Counted from the stretch's first letter, positions 12,195 through 20,294 are shown. The stretch is DNA of 24,667 nucleotides from Acidimicrobiaceae bacterium (GCA_003453695.1 DMNK01000150.1:21244-45910), one strand, 5' to 3'. Numbers and translations are program-made. Notes: generated by a model not told the origin, from the sequence alone.

Positions 12195-13766
12195 CTAGGC
12201 GGGTTCGGGGTTCCAGGCGGCGCCGAGCTCGTCACCAGCCGGCACGGCCGGCCCTTCCTCTACCACCGGAGTCGGGACGGCTTCTGCGCCGTGACCTCCC
12301 CGGGCTCGCGCCGTCCGGATGGACGGCACCACGAACGAGCAGGCGAAGGCGGCCAGGACCAAGACGGCGGCGACCGCGAACGCACGGGCGTACCCGGCGG
12401 TGAGCGCACTGGTGGCGGTGATCGCCGCCCGGCCGGTGGCGAGAAGGCTGTGGGTGTGGTCGGTGGCCACGGTGGCGAGGATGGCCAAGCCCAGTGATCC
12501 CCCCACCTGACGGGAGGTGTTCAGCACCCCGGACGCCAGTCCCGCCTCGGTCATGCTCACCCCGGCCGTCGCCGCCGAGGCGAGCGGCGTGAACAAGAGC
12601 CCCAGAGCCAGCGAGATCACGCAACCCGGGCCGAGCAGGTGACCGGCGTAGGAGCTGTCCGGGCGGATCTGCGTGAGCCAGGCGAAGCCGCCGGCGGCGA
12701 GTGCGGTGCCGACCAGCAGCAAGGGCCGCACCCCGGTCCTGGGCAACAGCCGTGAGCTCACCTGCGCACCCACGATGATGGCGAGGGCCATGGGGAGGAA
12801 CGCCACGCCGGCTCGCAGCGGGCTGAACCCGCGCACGTTCTGCATGTAGAGGGAGAGGAAGTACCACATCGAGAAGAACGCCGCCCCCACGAGCAGCATC
12901 ACGGCGTTGGCGCCGCTCACCGAGCGCGACGTGAAGAGGCGGAAGGGGACGAGGGGCCGGCGCACCATGCGCAGCTCGATGAAGGCGAACACGGCGAGGA
13001 GGACGGCCGACACCCCGAGGATGGACAGCGTGTAGGCCGATCCCCAGGCATGGGTGTCGGTGCCCACGATGGCGTAGATGAGGGCACCGAGCCCGACCGT
13101 GACGGTGACGGCGCCGCCGACGTCGAGGCGTTGACGAGCACCGTCCTGGGGTTCTCGCCGGAGCTCGGTGAGGAACCACATGGCGGCGAGCATGGCGGCG
13201 AGACCGATCGGGATGTTGACGAAGAGGACCCATCGCCACGACAGCTCGGCGGTGAGCACCCCGCCCAGTATCGACCCCGTGGCGCCGCCAGCGCCCGCCA
13301 CTGCGCTCCACAGTCCCAGGGCCCGGGCCATGCGAGCGCCCGAGAAGGTCGTGACGATGATGGTGAGGGTGGCCGGCGAGAGGAAAGCGCCGCCGATGCC
13401 CTGCACCGCCCGGGCCGTGGTCAACCAGGCCGAGTTCTGGGCGACACCACCGAGCAGGCTGGCCAGCGTGAACAGTCCCAGCCCGAACAGGTACACCCGC
13501 CGGCGCCCGAAGAGATCGGCGGCCCGCCCGCCGAGGAGCAGGAAGCCGGCGAAGGTCAACACGTAGGCGTTGACCACCCACTGCAGTCCGGTCGGGCTGT
13601 AGCGAAGGTCGCGCCCGATCGACGGCAGGGCCACGTTCACGATGGACACATCGAGCACCACCATGAACTGCGCCACGCAGGCGATGGCCAGGATGACCCA
13701 GTCGGGTACGGGGCGCCGCCCGGTGTCGTCCACCGCCGCTGCCGGCCCTCGGGCCCAGCTGGCCAT
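12195..13766 (-). CDS. MFS drug exporter, DHA2 (EmrB/QacA) family, 14 TM
   Basis: A 523-residue inner-membrane drug:H+ antiporter. WVILAIACVAQFMVVLDVSIVNVALPSI is TM1 with the DHA2 motif D1 (LDxTIVNVALP). LLGGRAADLFGRRRVYLFG is MFS motif A, and SLLGGVAQNSAWLTTARAVQGIGGA and later helices fit about 14 membrane segments. SWRWVLFVNIPIG is the conserved 'RWxFxINxPIG' loop. ATG 13766 is preceded by GGAGGAGGGG at good distance; the longer frame adds non-conserved residues from the promoter region. Transcription should start near 13810 from a promoter with MerR-type geometry. The basic and acidic C-terminal tail is cytoplasmic. Likely exports hydrophobic or cationic toxicants; specificity unknown. 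Confidence 0.95.
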   Translation of the reverse strand: MASWARGPAAAVDDTGRRPVPDWVILAIACVAQFMVVLDVSIVNVALPSIGRDLRYSPTGLQWVVNAYVLTFAGFLLLGGRAADLFGRRRVYLFGLGLFTLASLLGGVAQNSAWLTTARAVQGIGGAFLSPATLTIIVTTFSGARMARALGLWSAVAGAGGATGSILGGVLTAELSWRWVLFVNIPIGLAAMLAAMWFLTELRREPQDGARQRLDVGGAVTVTVGLGALIYAIVGTDTHAWGSAYTLSILGVSAVLLAVFAFIELRMVRRPLVPFRLFTSRSVSGANAVMLLVGAAFFSMWYFLSLYMQNVRGFSPLRAGVAFLPMALAIIVGAQVSSRLLPRTGVRPLLLVGTALAAGGFAWLTQIRPDSSYAGHLLGPGCVISLALGLLFTPLASAATAGVSMTEAGLASGVLNTSRQVGGSLGLAILATVATDHTHSLLATGRAAITATSALTAGYARAFAVAAVLVLAAFACSFVVPSIRTARARGGHGAEAVPTPVVEEGPAVPAGDELGAAWNPEPA

Positions 13767-13816
13767 GACGGTCCCCCTCCTCCCGGCGAACGAAAGTTGC
13801 AGCAGCAACCGCCATG

Positions 13817-13847
13817 ACTCTACGAGTTCAAGCCGACTTGAGGTCAA
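13817..13847 (-). promoter_or_regulatory. MerR-type promoter with 19-bp spacer and central dyad
   Basis: On the minus strand, TTGACC (13847-13842) and TAGAGT (13822-13817) are separated by exactly 19 bp. Between them lies an imperfect dyad, ACCTCAAG-tcgg-CTTGAACT, very like SoxR/MerR boxes (CCTCAAG-n4-CTTGAGG). MerR-family activators act by untwisting such over-long spacers. It drives the drug exporter gene. No MerR gene lies in this window. Confidence 0.7.
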
Positions 13848-13958
13848 GCGGCGCCTTCCCGGCCGGGATTCGGGGCTTTTCCCCCGGTTGAGCAGGAGTC
13901 GTCGGCGGCTGGTTGCCGGTCTGGGGGTCGGCGCACCGCGCTATCGTGCCCGGCGACC

Positions 13959-14363
13959 ATGTCGCCAATGGAGCGGGCGGAAGGCACATTGGAGGCACTC
14001 GACGACGTCGACGTCCTTCTCGTCGAAGACGACGAGGCTGTTCGAACGACCTTCGTCGACATCCTCCGTGGGGCGGGCTATACGACCGCCGAAGCCGGGG
14101 ACAGCCACGCCGCCCTTCAACAGCTCGAATCCTTGACCGTCAGATCCGTGCTCCTCGACGTCTACCTCCCGGGGCTGAGCGGGTTGTGGCTCCTCGATCA
14201 GCTCGAAGACCCGCCCCCCGTCGTGCTCGTCACCGCCCATGACTACGACCCCGAGGTGCTGGCCAGGCGGGAGAAGGTCTTTCTCTATGTGCAGAAGCCC
14301 GTCGTCCCCACCGAGTTGCTGCGGGTGGTGGCCCGCTCCGTGGCGGCGGGCCGGCGGTCCTGA
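13959..14363 (+). CDS. Single-domain response regulator (CheY-like receiver)
   Basis: A 134-residue receiver without output domain. VDVLLVEDDEAVR gives the acidic pocket, SVLLDVYLPGLSG the phosphoacceptor Asp, VVLVTAHDY the switch threonine and LYVQKPVVP the conserved Lys. It shares several blocks with the receiver at 7649, so the two are paralogues. ATG 13959 is used; ATG 13968 is possible. TATCGT (13942-13947) lies 11 nt upstream, so the 5' leader would be only a few bases. It stands 68 nt before the DPA operon, with which it might share transcripts, although no functional link is evident. Confidence 0.9.
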   Translation: MSPMERAEGTLEALDDVDVLLVEDDEAVRTTFVDILRGAGYTTAEAGDSHAALQQLESLTVRSVLLDVYLPGLSGLWLLDQLEDPPPVVLVTAHDYDPEVLARREKVFLYVQKPVVPTELLRVVARSVAAGRRS

Positions 14364-14431
14364 GCCGGGGCTCGCCTCGAGGCTGGCCTCGTGTCCGACC
14401 ACGAGGCCCAGGATCAATAGCGTGGTAGGGC

Positions 14432-15475
14432 GTGTCGACCAGACGGTGGCGCCACGGGCTCGCCGACGCCGCCCCGGCTGAGGGGGCCGACCTGCCCGAG
14501 GTCGGGGGGGCCGAGGACGATCCGGCCGCGGCCGCGCCCTTGGCGCTGCGACCGACCCACGTCGAGTCCTCCCGTCTGCCGCCGGGAGGCTTCGGCGGTC
14601 TTCTCGAGGAGCTCGTCTGGACGGCCCGCCCCAGGCAGTGGCTCAAGAACCTGCTCGTCTTCGCAGCGCCGGCGGCGGCGGGCGTGCTGGGCCATGTCGG
14701 GCCCTTTCTGCACAGTGCCGGTGCCGTCGGCGTGTTCTGCCTGGCCGCTTCGGCGACCTACTTCCTGAACGACGCCCTCGACGCCGAGGCCGACCGTCGC
14801 CATCCGCGCAAGCGGTCGAGGCCGGTCGCGGCAGGACGGGTGAGTGTCCGCGCCGCCGTGACCGGAGCGGTTGTGCTCATGGCGCTCGCCCTGGGCACAG
14901 GCGCCGCTCTCGCCGGTTACCGCCTCACCGTCGTCGTGGCCGTGTACCTCGCGCTCTCCACCGCCTACTCGGTGCGGCTCAAGCACGAGCCCATCCTCGA
15001 CCTGGCGTGCCTCTCTTCGGGCTTCATCCTGCGGGCCATCGCTGGCGGCGTGGCCACGAACGTGCCGCTGTCGGACTGGTTCCTCATCGTGGCGTCCTTC
15101 GGGTCGCTGTTCATCGCCACCGGGAAGCGCAGCGCCGAGTACCTCCAAGCCGGCGAGGACCGAGGACTGCACCGGCCCGTGCTCCTCAAGTACCCGCTCG
15201 AGTTCCTGCAGTCGGTACGGCTTCTCAGCGCAGCGGTGACCATCACCGCTTATTGCCTGTGGGCATTCGAACGCTCCGCGGCCGGGCTGCACGGCCACCA
15301 CCCCATCTGGTCGGAACTGTCGATCATCCCTGTCGTCCTGGCCGTGCTGTACCTGGAACTGCACTACGAGCGAGGCGGGGGCGCCGCGCCCGAAGACCTG
15401 GCGGTGCGGGATCTCAACCTCCAGGTCCTGGCCGTGGCGTGGGTGGTGCTCTTCGCCCTCGGTGTGTACGGGTGA
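14432..15475 (+). CDS. UbiA-family decaprenyl-phosphate phosphoribosyltransferase (DPPR synthase)
   Basis: Transfers phosphoribose from PRPP to decaprenyl phosphate at the inner membrane, the first step to decaprenyl-phosphoryl-arabinose (Rv3806c-type). The protein has 347 residues. After a hydrophilic tail of about 65 residues comes TARPRQWLKNLLVFAAP, then YFLNDALDAEADRRHPRKRSRPVAAG, the Asp-rich NDxxDxxxD prenyl/PRPP-binding motif, and later VRLKHEPILDLACLSSGFILRAIAGG, the second motif typical of this clade. About nine membrane helices follow. GTG 14432 is preceded by TAGCGT at 8 nt. It overlaps dprE1 by 4 nt (GTGA). The fit to this subfamily, rather than menaquinone or haem UbiA, is supported by the DprE1/DprE2 neighbours. 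Confidence 0.9.
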   Translation: MSTRRWRHGLADAAPAEGADLPEVGGAEDDPAAAAPLALRPTHVESSRLPPGGFGGLLEELVWTARPRQWLKNLLVFAAPAAAGVLGHVGPFLHSAGAVGVFCLAASATYFLNDALDAEADRRHPRKRSRPVAAGRVSVRAAVTGAVVLMALALGTGAALAGYRLTVVVAVYLALSTAYSVRLKHEPILDLACLSSGFILRAIAGGVATNVPLSDWFLIVASFGSLFIATGKRSAEYLQAGEDRGLHRPVLLKYPLEFLQSVRLLSAAVTITAYCLWAFERSAAGLHGHHPIWSELSIIPVVLAVLYLELHYERGGGAAPEDLAVRDLNLQVLAVAWVVLFALGVYG

Positions 15476-16878
15476 GCACCGCGGCTGACCTCGACATGCG
15501 GGTCCCGTCAGGGACCACGCTGCTCAACGGCTGGGGGCGCACTGCACCGTCTGCGGCGCACGTCGTGGCGCCGGCGAGCGCCGGTGAGGTGGCGGCTGTC
15601 CTCAGCGGTGCCGGCAAAGCGGGCGGGGCGGTCCCGCGGGGCCTGGGCCGGTCCTACGGGGATGCCGCCCAGTGCGCCGGGGGCGTCGTGATCAGCAGCG
15701 GCCGCCTCGACCGGGTCCTCGGTTGGGATCCGGACAGCGGGACTCTGCGGGCCGGTGCCGGCGCCAGCCTGGACGCCCTCATGCGCCAGTTCGTCCCCCG
15801 TGGCTGGTTCGTCCCCGTCACCCCGGGCACCAGGCACGTGTCGCTCGGCGGTGCGGTCGCAGCTGACATCCACGGGAAGAACCACCATGGCGACGGCAGC
15901 TTCGGCCGCTATGTCCAGAGCTTGACGCTGGTCTCGCCCACCGGCGCCCACCGGCTCAGCCCCGGCGACGACGACGCCGGCTCCTACTGGGCCACGGTGG
16001 GGGGGATGGGGATGACCGGCCTCGTCACAGACGTCTCGCTGCGGCTCATCGCCATCGAGACGGCCTACATGCGCGTCGACACCGAACGCGCCGACAACCT
16101 CGACGAGGTCATGAGCCGCATGACCGACAGCGATGCGGATTTCCGCTACTCGGTGGCCTGGATCGATTGCCTGGCCAAGGGGGCGCGCCTCGGGCGAGGC
16201 GTGCTCACGGGCGCAGAGCACGCCCAGCTCGCCGACCTCCCGGCCCGCCTGCGGGGCCAGCCACACGCTTTCGCTCCGCGCCAGCGCCTCGACGTCCCGT
16301 TCACGGCGCCGGGCGGGCTGCTCAACCCGCTCACCGTGGCCGCCTTCAACGAGCTGTGGTTCCGCAAGGCCCCCCGGCGACGGCAGGGCGAGATCCTGAG
16401 CCTGGCCGCCTTCTTCCATCCTCTCGACGGGGTGGGGTCGTGGAACCGCCTGTACGGCAGGCGCGGGTTCCTGCAGTACCAATTCGTGGTGCCGCACGCC
16501 GGGTCGGAGGTGGTGCGGCGTGCGCTCGAGGCGCTCGGCGCCGCCGGCGTCCCGTCCTTCTTGGCTGTGCTGAAGCGCTTCGGCCCGAGGGATCCGGCGC
16601 CCCTGTCCTTTCCCATCGAGGGTTGGACGCTCGCACTCGACATCCCGGTCGGCGCTCGCCGGCTCGGCGCTGTGCTCGACGACGTGGACGAGATGGTGGC
16701 TGCGGCCGGCGGCCGGGTGTACCTGGCCAAGGACGCACGCCTTCGTCCCGAGCTGCTGCCCGTCATGTACCCGGAGCTCGACCATTGGCGCGCCCGGTGC
16801 CGCGTGCTCGATCCTGAGGGAATCATGACCTCCGACCTGGGGCGCCGCCTGGGGTGGCTCGAGGCCAACCCGGCATGA
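15472..16878 (+). CDS. dprE1: Decaprenylphosphoryl-ribose 2'-oxidase DprE1 (FAD)
   Basis: Oxidises the C2' hydroxyl of decaprenyl-phosphoryl-ribose, the first half of epimerisation to the arabinose donor. The protein has 468 residues, VAO-type. The FAD domain shows VPRGLGRSYGDAAQ and TRHVSLGGAVAADIHGKNHHGDGSFGR; His134 matches the flavin-contacting His132 of M. tuberculosis DprE1. The C-terminal domain shows FGPRDPAPLSFPIEGWTLALDIPV and VYLAKDARL, with Lys420 matching catalytic Lys418. The residue aligned with Cys387, the covalent target of benzothiazinones, is Ala388. Translation is coupled to the UbiA gene through the GTGA overlap, and DprE2 follows. The operon context makes the assignment strong. 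Confidence 0.95.
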   Translation: MSTAADLDMRVPSGTTLLNGWGRTAPSAAHVVAPASAGEVAAVLSGAGKAGGAVPRGLGRSYGDAAQCAGGVVISSGRLDRVLGWDPDSGTLRAGAGASLDALMRQFVPRGWFVPVTPGTRHVSLGGAVAADIHGKNHHGDGSFGRYVQSLTLVSPTGAHRLSPGDDDAGSYWATVGGMGMTGLVTDVSLRLIAIETAYMRVDTERADNLDEVMSRMTDSDADFRYSVAWIDCLAKGARLGRGVLTGAEHAQLADLPARLRGQPHAFAPRQRLDVPFTAPGGLLNPLTVAAFNELWFRKAPRRRQGEILSLAAFFHPLDGVGSWNRLYGRRGFLQYQFVVPHAGSEVVRRALEALGAAGVPSFLAVLKRFGPRDPAPLSFPIEGWTLALDIPVGARRLGAVLDDVDEMVAAAGGRVYLAKDARLRPELLPVMYPELDHWRARCRVLDPEGIMTSDLGRRLGWLEANPA

Positions 16879-16935
16879 CGCCCCGCACGACGCCCGGCTT
16901 GCGCCCGGCATGCCGCCCGACATGAGGCAGGCGCG

Positions 16936-17694
16936 GTGAACGACGCCCTCGGCATGCCCCAGACCGCGGTGGTGGTGGGAGCGACTTCCGACATCGCCCG
17001 AAGCATCGTGCGCGAGCTGGCCGGCAGGCGCTTGTCCAAGGTCGTGCTCACCGGCAGGGACGAAGCGCGCTTGGACGCCGTCGACGAAGAGGTCGCCGCC
17101 CTGGGGATCGCCACCCACACCAAGGTCCTGGACGTGACCGACGTGGCGGCGCACAGCGCGTTCGTGAAGCGGGCGGCCGACGCCCTCGGACAGGTGGACC
17201 TGGTGGTCATGGCTGTCGGGGCCCTGGAGCCCGACGGGCCCGAACCGCCCGGCCCCGTCGAGACAGCGGAGCTCTTCGCCACCAACTGCACCGGCCCCGC
17301 CGCCTTGCTCACCGCCTTCGCCAAGCTGCTGTGCGACCAGGGCCAGGGCCGACTCCTGGTGCTGTCCTCGGTGGCAGCGGTGCGCGTCAGGCGCGTCAAT
17401 TACCCCTACGGCGCGTCGAAGGCCGGTTTGGACGCCTTCGCGCAGGGCCTGAGCATGGGTCTCGAGGGTACGGGGGCGTCGGTCGTGATCGTGCGGCCCG
17501 GCTGGGTGGCGACCCGCCTGACCGAAGGGCGTGCGCCGGCTCCGTTCGCCACCACCCCCGACGCCGTTGCTCGAGACGTTGCGGCCGCCCTCGAGCGGGG
17601 TACCAGCGTCGTGTGGAGCCCACCCGTCCTGCGCTTCGTCTTCGGGGCGCTGCAGTTTCTGCCGCGTGCCCTGTGGCGGCGTTTGCCCAGCTGA
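16936..17694 (+). CDS. dprE2: Decaprenylphosphoryl-2-keto-ribose reductase DprE2 (SDR)
   Basis: NAD(P)H-dependent short-chain dehydrogenase that reduces the 2'-keto intermediate to decaprenyl-phosphoryl-arabinose. The protein has 252 residues. VVVGATSDIARSIVREL is the cofactor-binding loop in the form typical of DprE2. VLDVTD binds adenine, LVLSSVAAVR carries the catalytic Ser, and YPYGASKAGLD carries Tyr-x3-Lys. The C-terminal tail VVWSPPVLRFVFGALQFLPRALWRRLP is hydrophobic and basic, as expected for membrane-associated DprE2. GTG 16936 begins two residues before the conserved start region. The 57-nt gap after dprE1 holds short degenerate repeats of CGCCCGG/CATG. It is co-directional with DPPR synthase and DprE1, completing the pathway except for the phosphatase. 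Confidence 0.93.
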   Translation: MNDALGMPQTAVVVGATSDIARSIVRELAGRRLSKVVLTGRDEARLDAVDEEVAALGIATHTKVLDVTDVAAHSAFVKRAADALGQVDLVVMAVGALEPDGPEPPGPVETAELFATNCTGPAALLTAFAKLLCDQGQGRLLVLSSVAAVRVRRVNYPYGASKAGLDAFAQGLSMGLEGTGASVVIVRPGWVATRLTEGRAPAPFATTPDAVARDVAAALERGTSVVWSPPVLRFVFGALQFLPRALWRRLPS

Positions 17695-17755
17695 GCCCGG
17701 TGAGCTGTCTCAGGGTTGTCACCGGGTCGTCAGGAACATCGGCCAGGATGGAGCG

Positions 17756-19159
17756 GTGCCGCCGGCCGATCTGAGGACGCGCCCCAAGACGCCTCCACCC
17801 TCGCCGGCGTCGAGCACGAGCCTGAGATCCCGGCTCTCTCGCCTGATGCAGGCGGGAGCGGGACTGCGATCCCGGGTTTCGCCGCTCATGGAGGGGAGCG
17901 GGGGTGCGCGATGGCGGGTCTCCCGCCTGGTCGCCACGGCGGACCTGCGACGACGGGTCTCTCGGCTCGTCGAGGTGAGCAGGGGTCCACGGTCCAGGCT
18001 CTTCGCCCTGGTCCGGGCACACAAGATCCGCAGCGCCCTCCTCGCCCTGCTCATCCTGCTCAGCCCGGTGTTCTGGTCCATGGGCTCGGCGTTGGCCAAC
18101 CCGGCCATGGGGTCGAGCCTGCCCGGCCGGCTGGCCGAATGGGCTCGGGAGCACGGTGGGGGTCCAGTGGTCGTGTGGGCGGAAAACCTGTGGTACTCGC
18201 ACCACGCGCCGCCCGTCGGCGGCAAGCCGGCCAAAGGTGCGCTGCCGTCCGCCGTCCACGTCTCATCGGCGCCGCCGGTGAGCGCTCCGCCCCACCTGCC
18301 GCCGCCGGCGCCCATGGCCCCGGTCGCCAGCCCGCCCGTCCCCGGTGAAGGACAGTGGCAGCCCGCCGGACGTCTCATCGACGGCGTTCCCGCCGTCTAC
18401 GAAACCTTCGTCCGTCCCGACACCGTCCACACCAGCGTGGTCACCGGCGTGGCCTGGATGGACACGGACCTCCTGTCGGCGACGCTCTACTCCGGAAGCC
18501 AGATCCCGGGCCACGGGCCCTGGTCCTACACCGCCCCGGTCTCGGCGCAGCAATCGACCTCGCTGGTAGCGGCCTTCAACTCTGGCTTCCTCATGTCCAA
18601 CGCCAACGGGGGCTACTACACCGAGGGCCGCACCGCCTACCCCCTGCGCGAAGGGGCGGCGTCCTTCGTGATCTACAACGACGGCCGGGCCACGGTCGGC
18701 CAATGGGGACGCGACGTCTCCATGGCCCCGAACGTGACATCGGTCCGGCAGAATCTCGTCCTTCTCGTGGACAACGGACAGCCCGTCTCAAACCTGAACG
18801 CGGCGGACACGAGCGTGTGGGGCTACACCCTGTCCAATCGCGTCTACGTGGCCAGGTCGGGGGTCGGGGTGACGGCTGACGGCGCCCTCGTCTACGCCGG
18901 CGGCCCCAACCTCGACATCGTGGACCTCGCCGACGTCCTGGCACGGGCCGGGGCCGTGCGGGCCATGGAGCTCGACATCAACAACGACTGGGTGAACTTC
19001 GCCACCTACGCCCCGCCGTCGCCCACGGGCGAGGCCAGCGCCGCCAACGGATCCACGCTCGTCCCGGGCATGGCGGGCGGAGCGGGGCGCTACTTCAGCT
19101 CGTGGTGGGCCCGCGACTTCTTCACCTTGTCGGCCCGTCCCTCGGCGCGTACTCCGTAG
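17756..19159 (+). CDS. Membrane-anchored phosphodiester glycosidase (NAGPA-like) with Arg-rich repeat tail
   Basis: A 467-residue protein with three parts. Residues about 22-90 hold five degenerate repeats of R-x-R-(L/V)-x-x-L-(M/V), for example LRSRLSRLM and RWRVSRLV. Next is one membrane segment, SALLALLILLSPVFWSMGSAL (about 93-113), then a Pro-rich linker. From about residue 215 comes a phosphodiester-glycosidase (NAGPA) domain: VAAFNSGFLMSNANGGYYTEGR, ASFVIYNDGRATVGQWGRD, and late AMELDINNDWVNF. The catalytic domain would be outside the cell and the basic repeats inside. The family removes sugars linked through phosphodiesters, so an envelope glycan or teichoic-acid-like substrate is plausible beside DPA synthesis. 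GTG 17756 has CAGGAT 6 nt upstream. Confidence 0.82.
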   Translation: MPPADLRTRPKTPPPSPASSTSLRSRLSRLMQAGAGLRSRVSPLMEGSGGARWRVSRLVATADLRRRVSRLVEVSRGPRSRLFALVRAHKIRSALLALLILLSPVFWSMGSALANPAMGSSLPGRLAEWAREHGGGPVVVWAENLWYSHHAPPVGGKPAKGALPSAVHVSSAPPVSAPPHLPPPAPMAPVASPPVPGEGQWQPAGRLIDGVPAVYETFVRPDTVHTSVVTGVAWMDTDLLSATLYSGSQIPGHGPWSYTAPVSAQQSTSLVAAFNSGFLMSNANGGYYTEGRTAYPLREGAASFVIYNDGRATVGQWGRDVSMAPNVTSVRQNLVLLVDNGQPVSNLNAADTSVWGYTLSNRVYVARSGVGVTADGALVYAGGPNLDIVDLADVLARAGAVRAMELDINNDWVNFATYAPPSPTGEASAANGSTLVPGMAGGAGRYFSSWWARDFFTLSARPSARTP

Positions 19160-19308
19160 CGGCGACGGGCGACCGGGCGACCGGCGAATTCCCTGCTGCG
19201 GCGGGTGGCTCTGCCGCAGGCCCGAGGGTGGCGGACCAGCCCTTTCCGCTCGCGTCCCCCCGTCCTAATGTCGACACCGGTAGCCGGGTCCACGAGGAGG
19301 TAGGGATC

Positions 19309-19506
19309 ATGGATGCGCACAAAGGAGACCGGCTGGTCATCGACGGGAACAAGCTCGGCCAGGCCCGCCGGAGCGGCGAGGTGCTCCGCGTCGAGGGCGA
19401 TTCCTCGCATCAGCGGCTGTGGGTCCGATGGGACGACGGCCATGAGTCGATGCTCATGCCCGGTGCCGGGGCCCGCTTCGAGAAGGCGTCGGGCAAGCGC
19501 ACCTGA
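19309..19506 (+). CDS. DUF1918 domain protein
   Basis: A 65-residue protein typical of Actinomycetota. MDAHKGDRLVIDGNKLGQARRSGEVLRV followed by LWVRWDDGHESMLMPGAGARFE is the full DUF1918 pattern, a small beta-barrel with the conserved G-D-x-(I/L/V) start and the WxDGHE motif. Function is unknown; these proteins are usually found as single small cytoplasmic genes. GAGGAGG lies 8-9 nt before ATG 19309, which fixes the start. It is separate from the upstream glycosidase (150-nt gap) and from the downstream gene, which has its own promoter. Confidence 0.9.
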   Translation: MDAHKGDRLVIDGNKLGQARRSGEVLRVEGDSSHQRLWVRWDDGHESMLMPGAGARFEKASGKRT

Positions 19507-19532
19507 CTGGGTTGCCGGGCAGGCGGGCTGGC

Positions 19533-19538
19533 TACGCT
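19533..19538 (+). promoter_or_regulatory. Predicted -10 hexamer for a leaderless start
   Basis: TACGCT ends 6 nt before ATG 19545. No Shine-Dalgarno sequence is present in the intervening bases. Confidence 0.5.
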
Positions 19539-19544
19539 GCCCCA

Positions 19545-20294
19545 ATGGCAGCGGCGCCCGATGTGTTCGACGACCTCGAGGCCGAGGGCGACCGGTTGGA
19601 GAGCCTGTTGTCCGGGCTCGACAAGGCGGCGTGGGAGATGGAGTCGGATGCCGGCGGCTGGAGCGTGGCCGACGTCGTGCTGCACCTGGCGCAGAGCGAG
19701 GAATTGGTGGTGGCCACGTTCGGCGGCCCGGTCGAGCCGGGCGCCGCCGGCTTCGAAGCGGCAGCCGGTAGCTCGATGGACGCGATGATGGATGCCGCCG
19801 TTCGTTCCCAGCGCGCCCCGGGGTCGGTCGTCTTCGAGCGGTGGCGCCGCGCCCGCCGTGAGGCGCTCGATCGCTTGCGCGCTGCGCCCGCCGACACCGC
19901 GGTGCCGTGGGCAGCGGCGCCGCTTCGCCCCGCGACCTTGGCCACGACCCGCCTGGCCGAGCACTGGGCTCACGGGCTCGACATCACGGCGCCCCTGGGA
20001 CTGGCCTTCGAGGACACTCCTCGCCTGCGCCACGTGGCCTGGCTGGCGCACCGCTCCCTGCCGTACGCCTTTTCCCTGGCCGGCGAGGAGTCGCCCCCCG
20101 TTCGCTGCGACCTCTCTTTCGCCGAAGAGCACTGGGCGTTCGGGCCCGCCGAGGCATCGTCGTCTATCGAAGGAGAGGCAGGGGAGTTCTGCCGTGTGGC
20201 GGCCCGGCGGGTGACGCCGGACGACACCAGCTTGCGTGCGACCGGTCCGCACGGCGCCGCCGCTCTGGCCCTCCTGCGGACCTACGCGGCCTGA
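19545..20294 (+). CDS. TIGR03084/DinB-like metal-binding protein (mycothiol-dependent type fold)
   Basis: A 249-residue DinB-superfamily four-helix protein. FDDLEAEGDRLESLLSGLDKAAWEMESDAGGWSVADVVLHLAQSEE is the typical N-terminal region with the first metal-ligand histidine (VLHLAQ). LATTRLAEHWAHGLDI supplies the paired histidines (H-x3-H), completing the three-His site. Such proteins include mycothiol-dependent maleylpyruvate isomerases and uncharacterised TIGR03084 members, so a thiol-dependent isomerase or transferase role is possible. The C-terminal region SSIEGEAGEFCRVAARR resembles the sterol-carrier-like tail of the family. The start is set by ATG 19545 with TACGCT 6 nt upstream. Confidence 0.85.
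   Translation: MAAAPDVFDDLEAEGDRLESLLSGLDKAAWEMESDAGGWSVADVVLHLAQSEELVVATFGGPVEPGAAGFEAAAGSSMDAMMDAAVRSQRAPGSVVFERWRRARREALDRLRAAPADTAVPWAAAPLRPATLATTRLAEHWAHGLDITAPLGLAFEDTPRLRHVAWLAHRSLPYAFSLAGEESPPVRCDLSFAEEHWAFGPAEASSSIEGEAGEFCRVAARRVTPDDTSLRATGPHGAAALALLRTYAA

Noticed and set aside
15508..17154. 548-codon open frame on the minus strand
   Set aside because: Lies antisense to dprE1 and the start of dprE2; its sequence is low-complexity and without domains, a codon-bias shadow of GC-rich genes.
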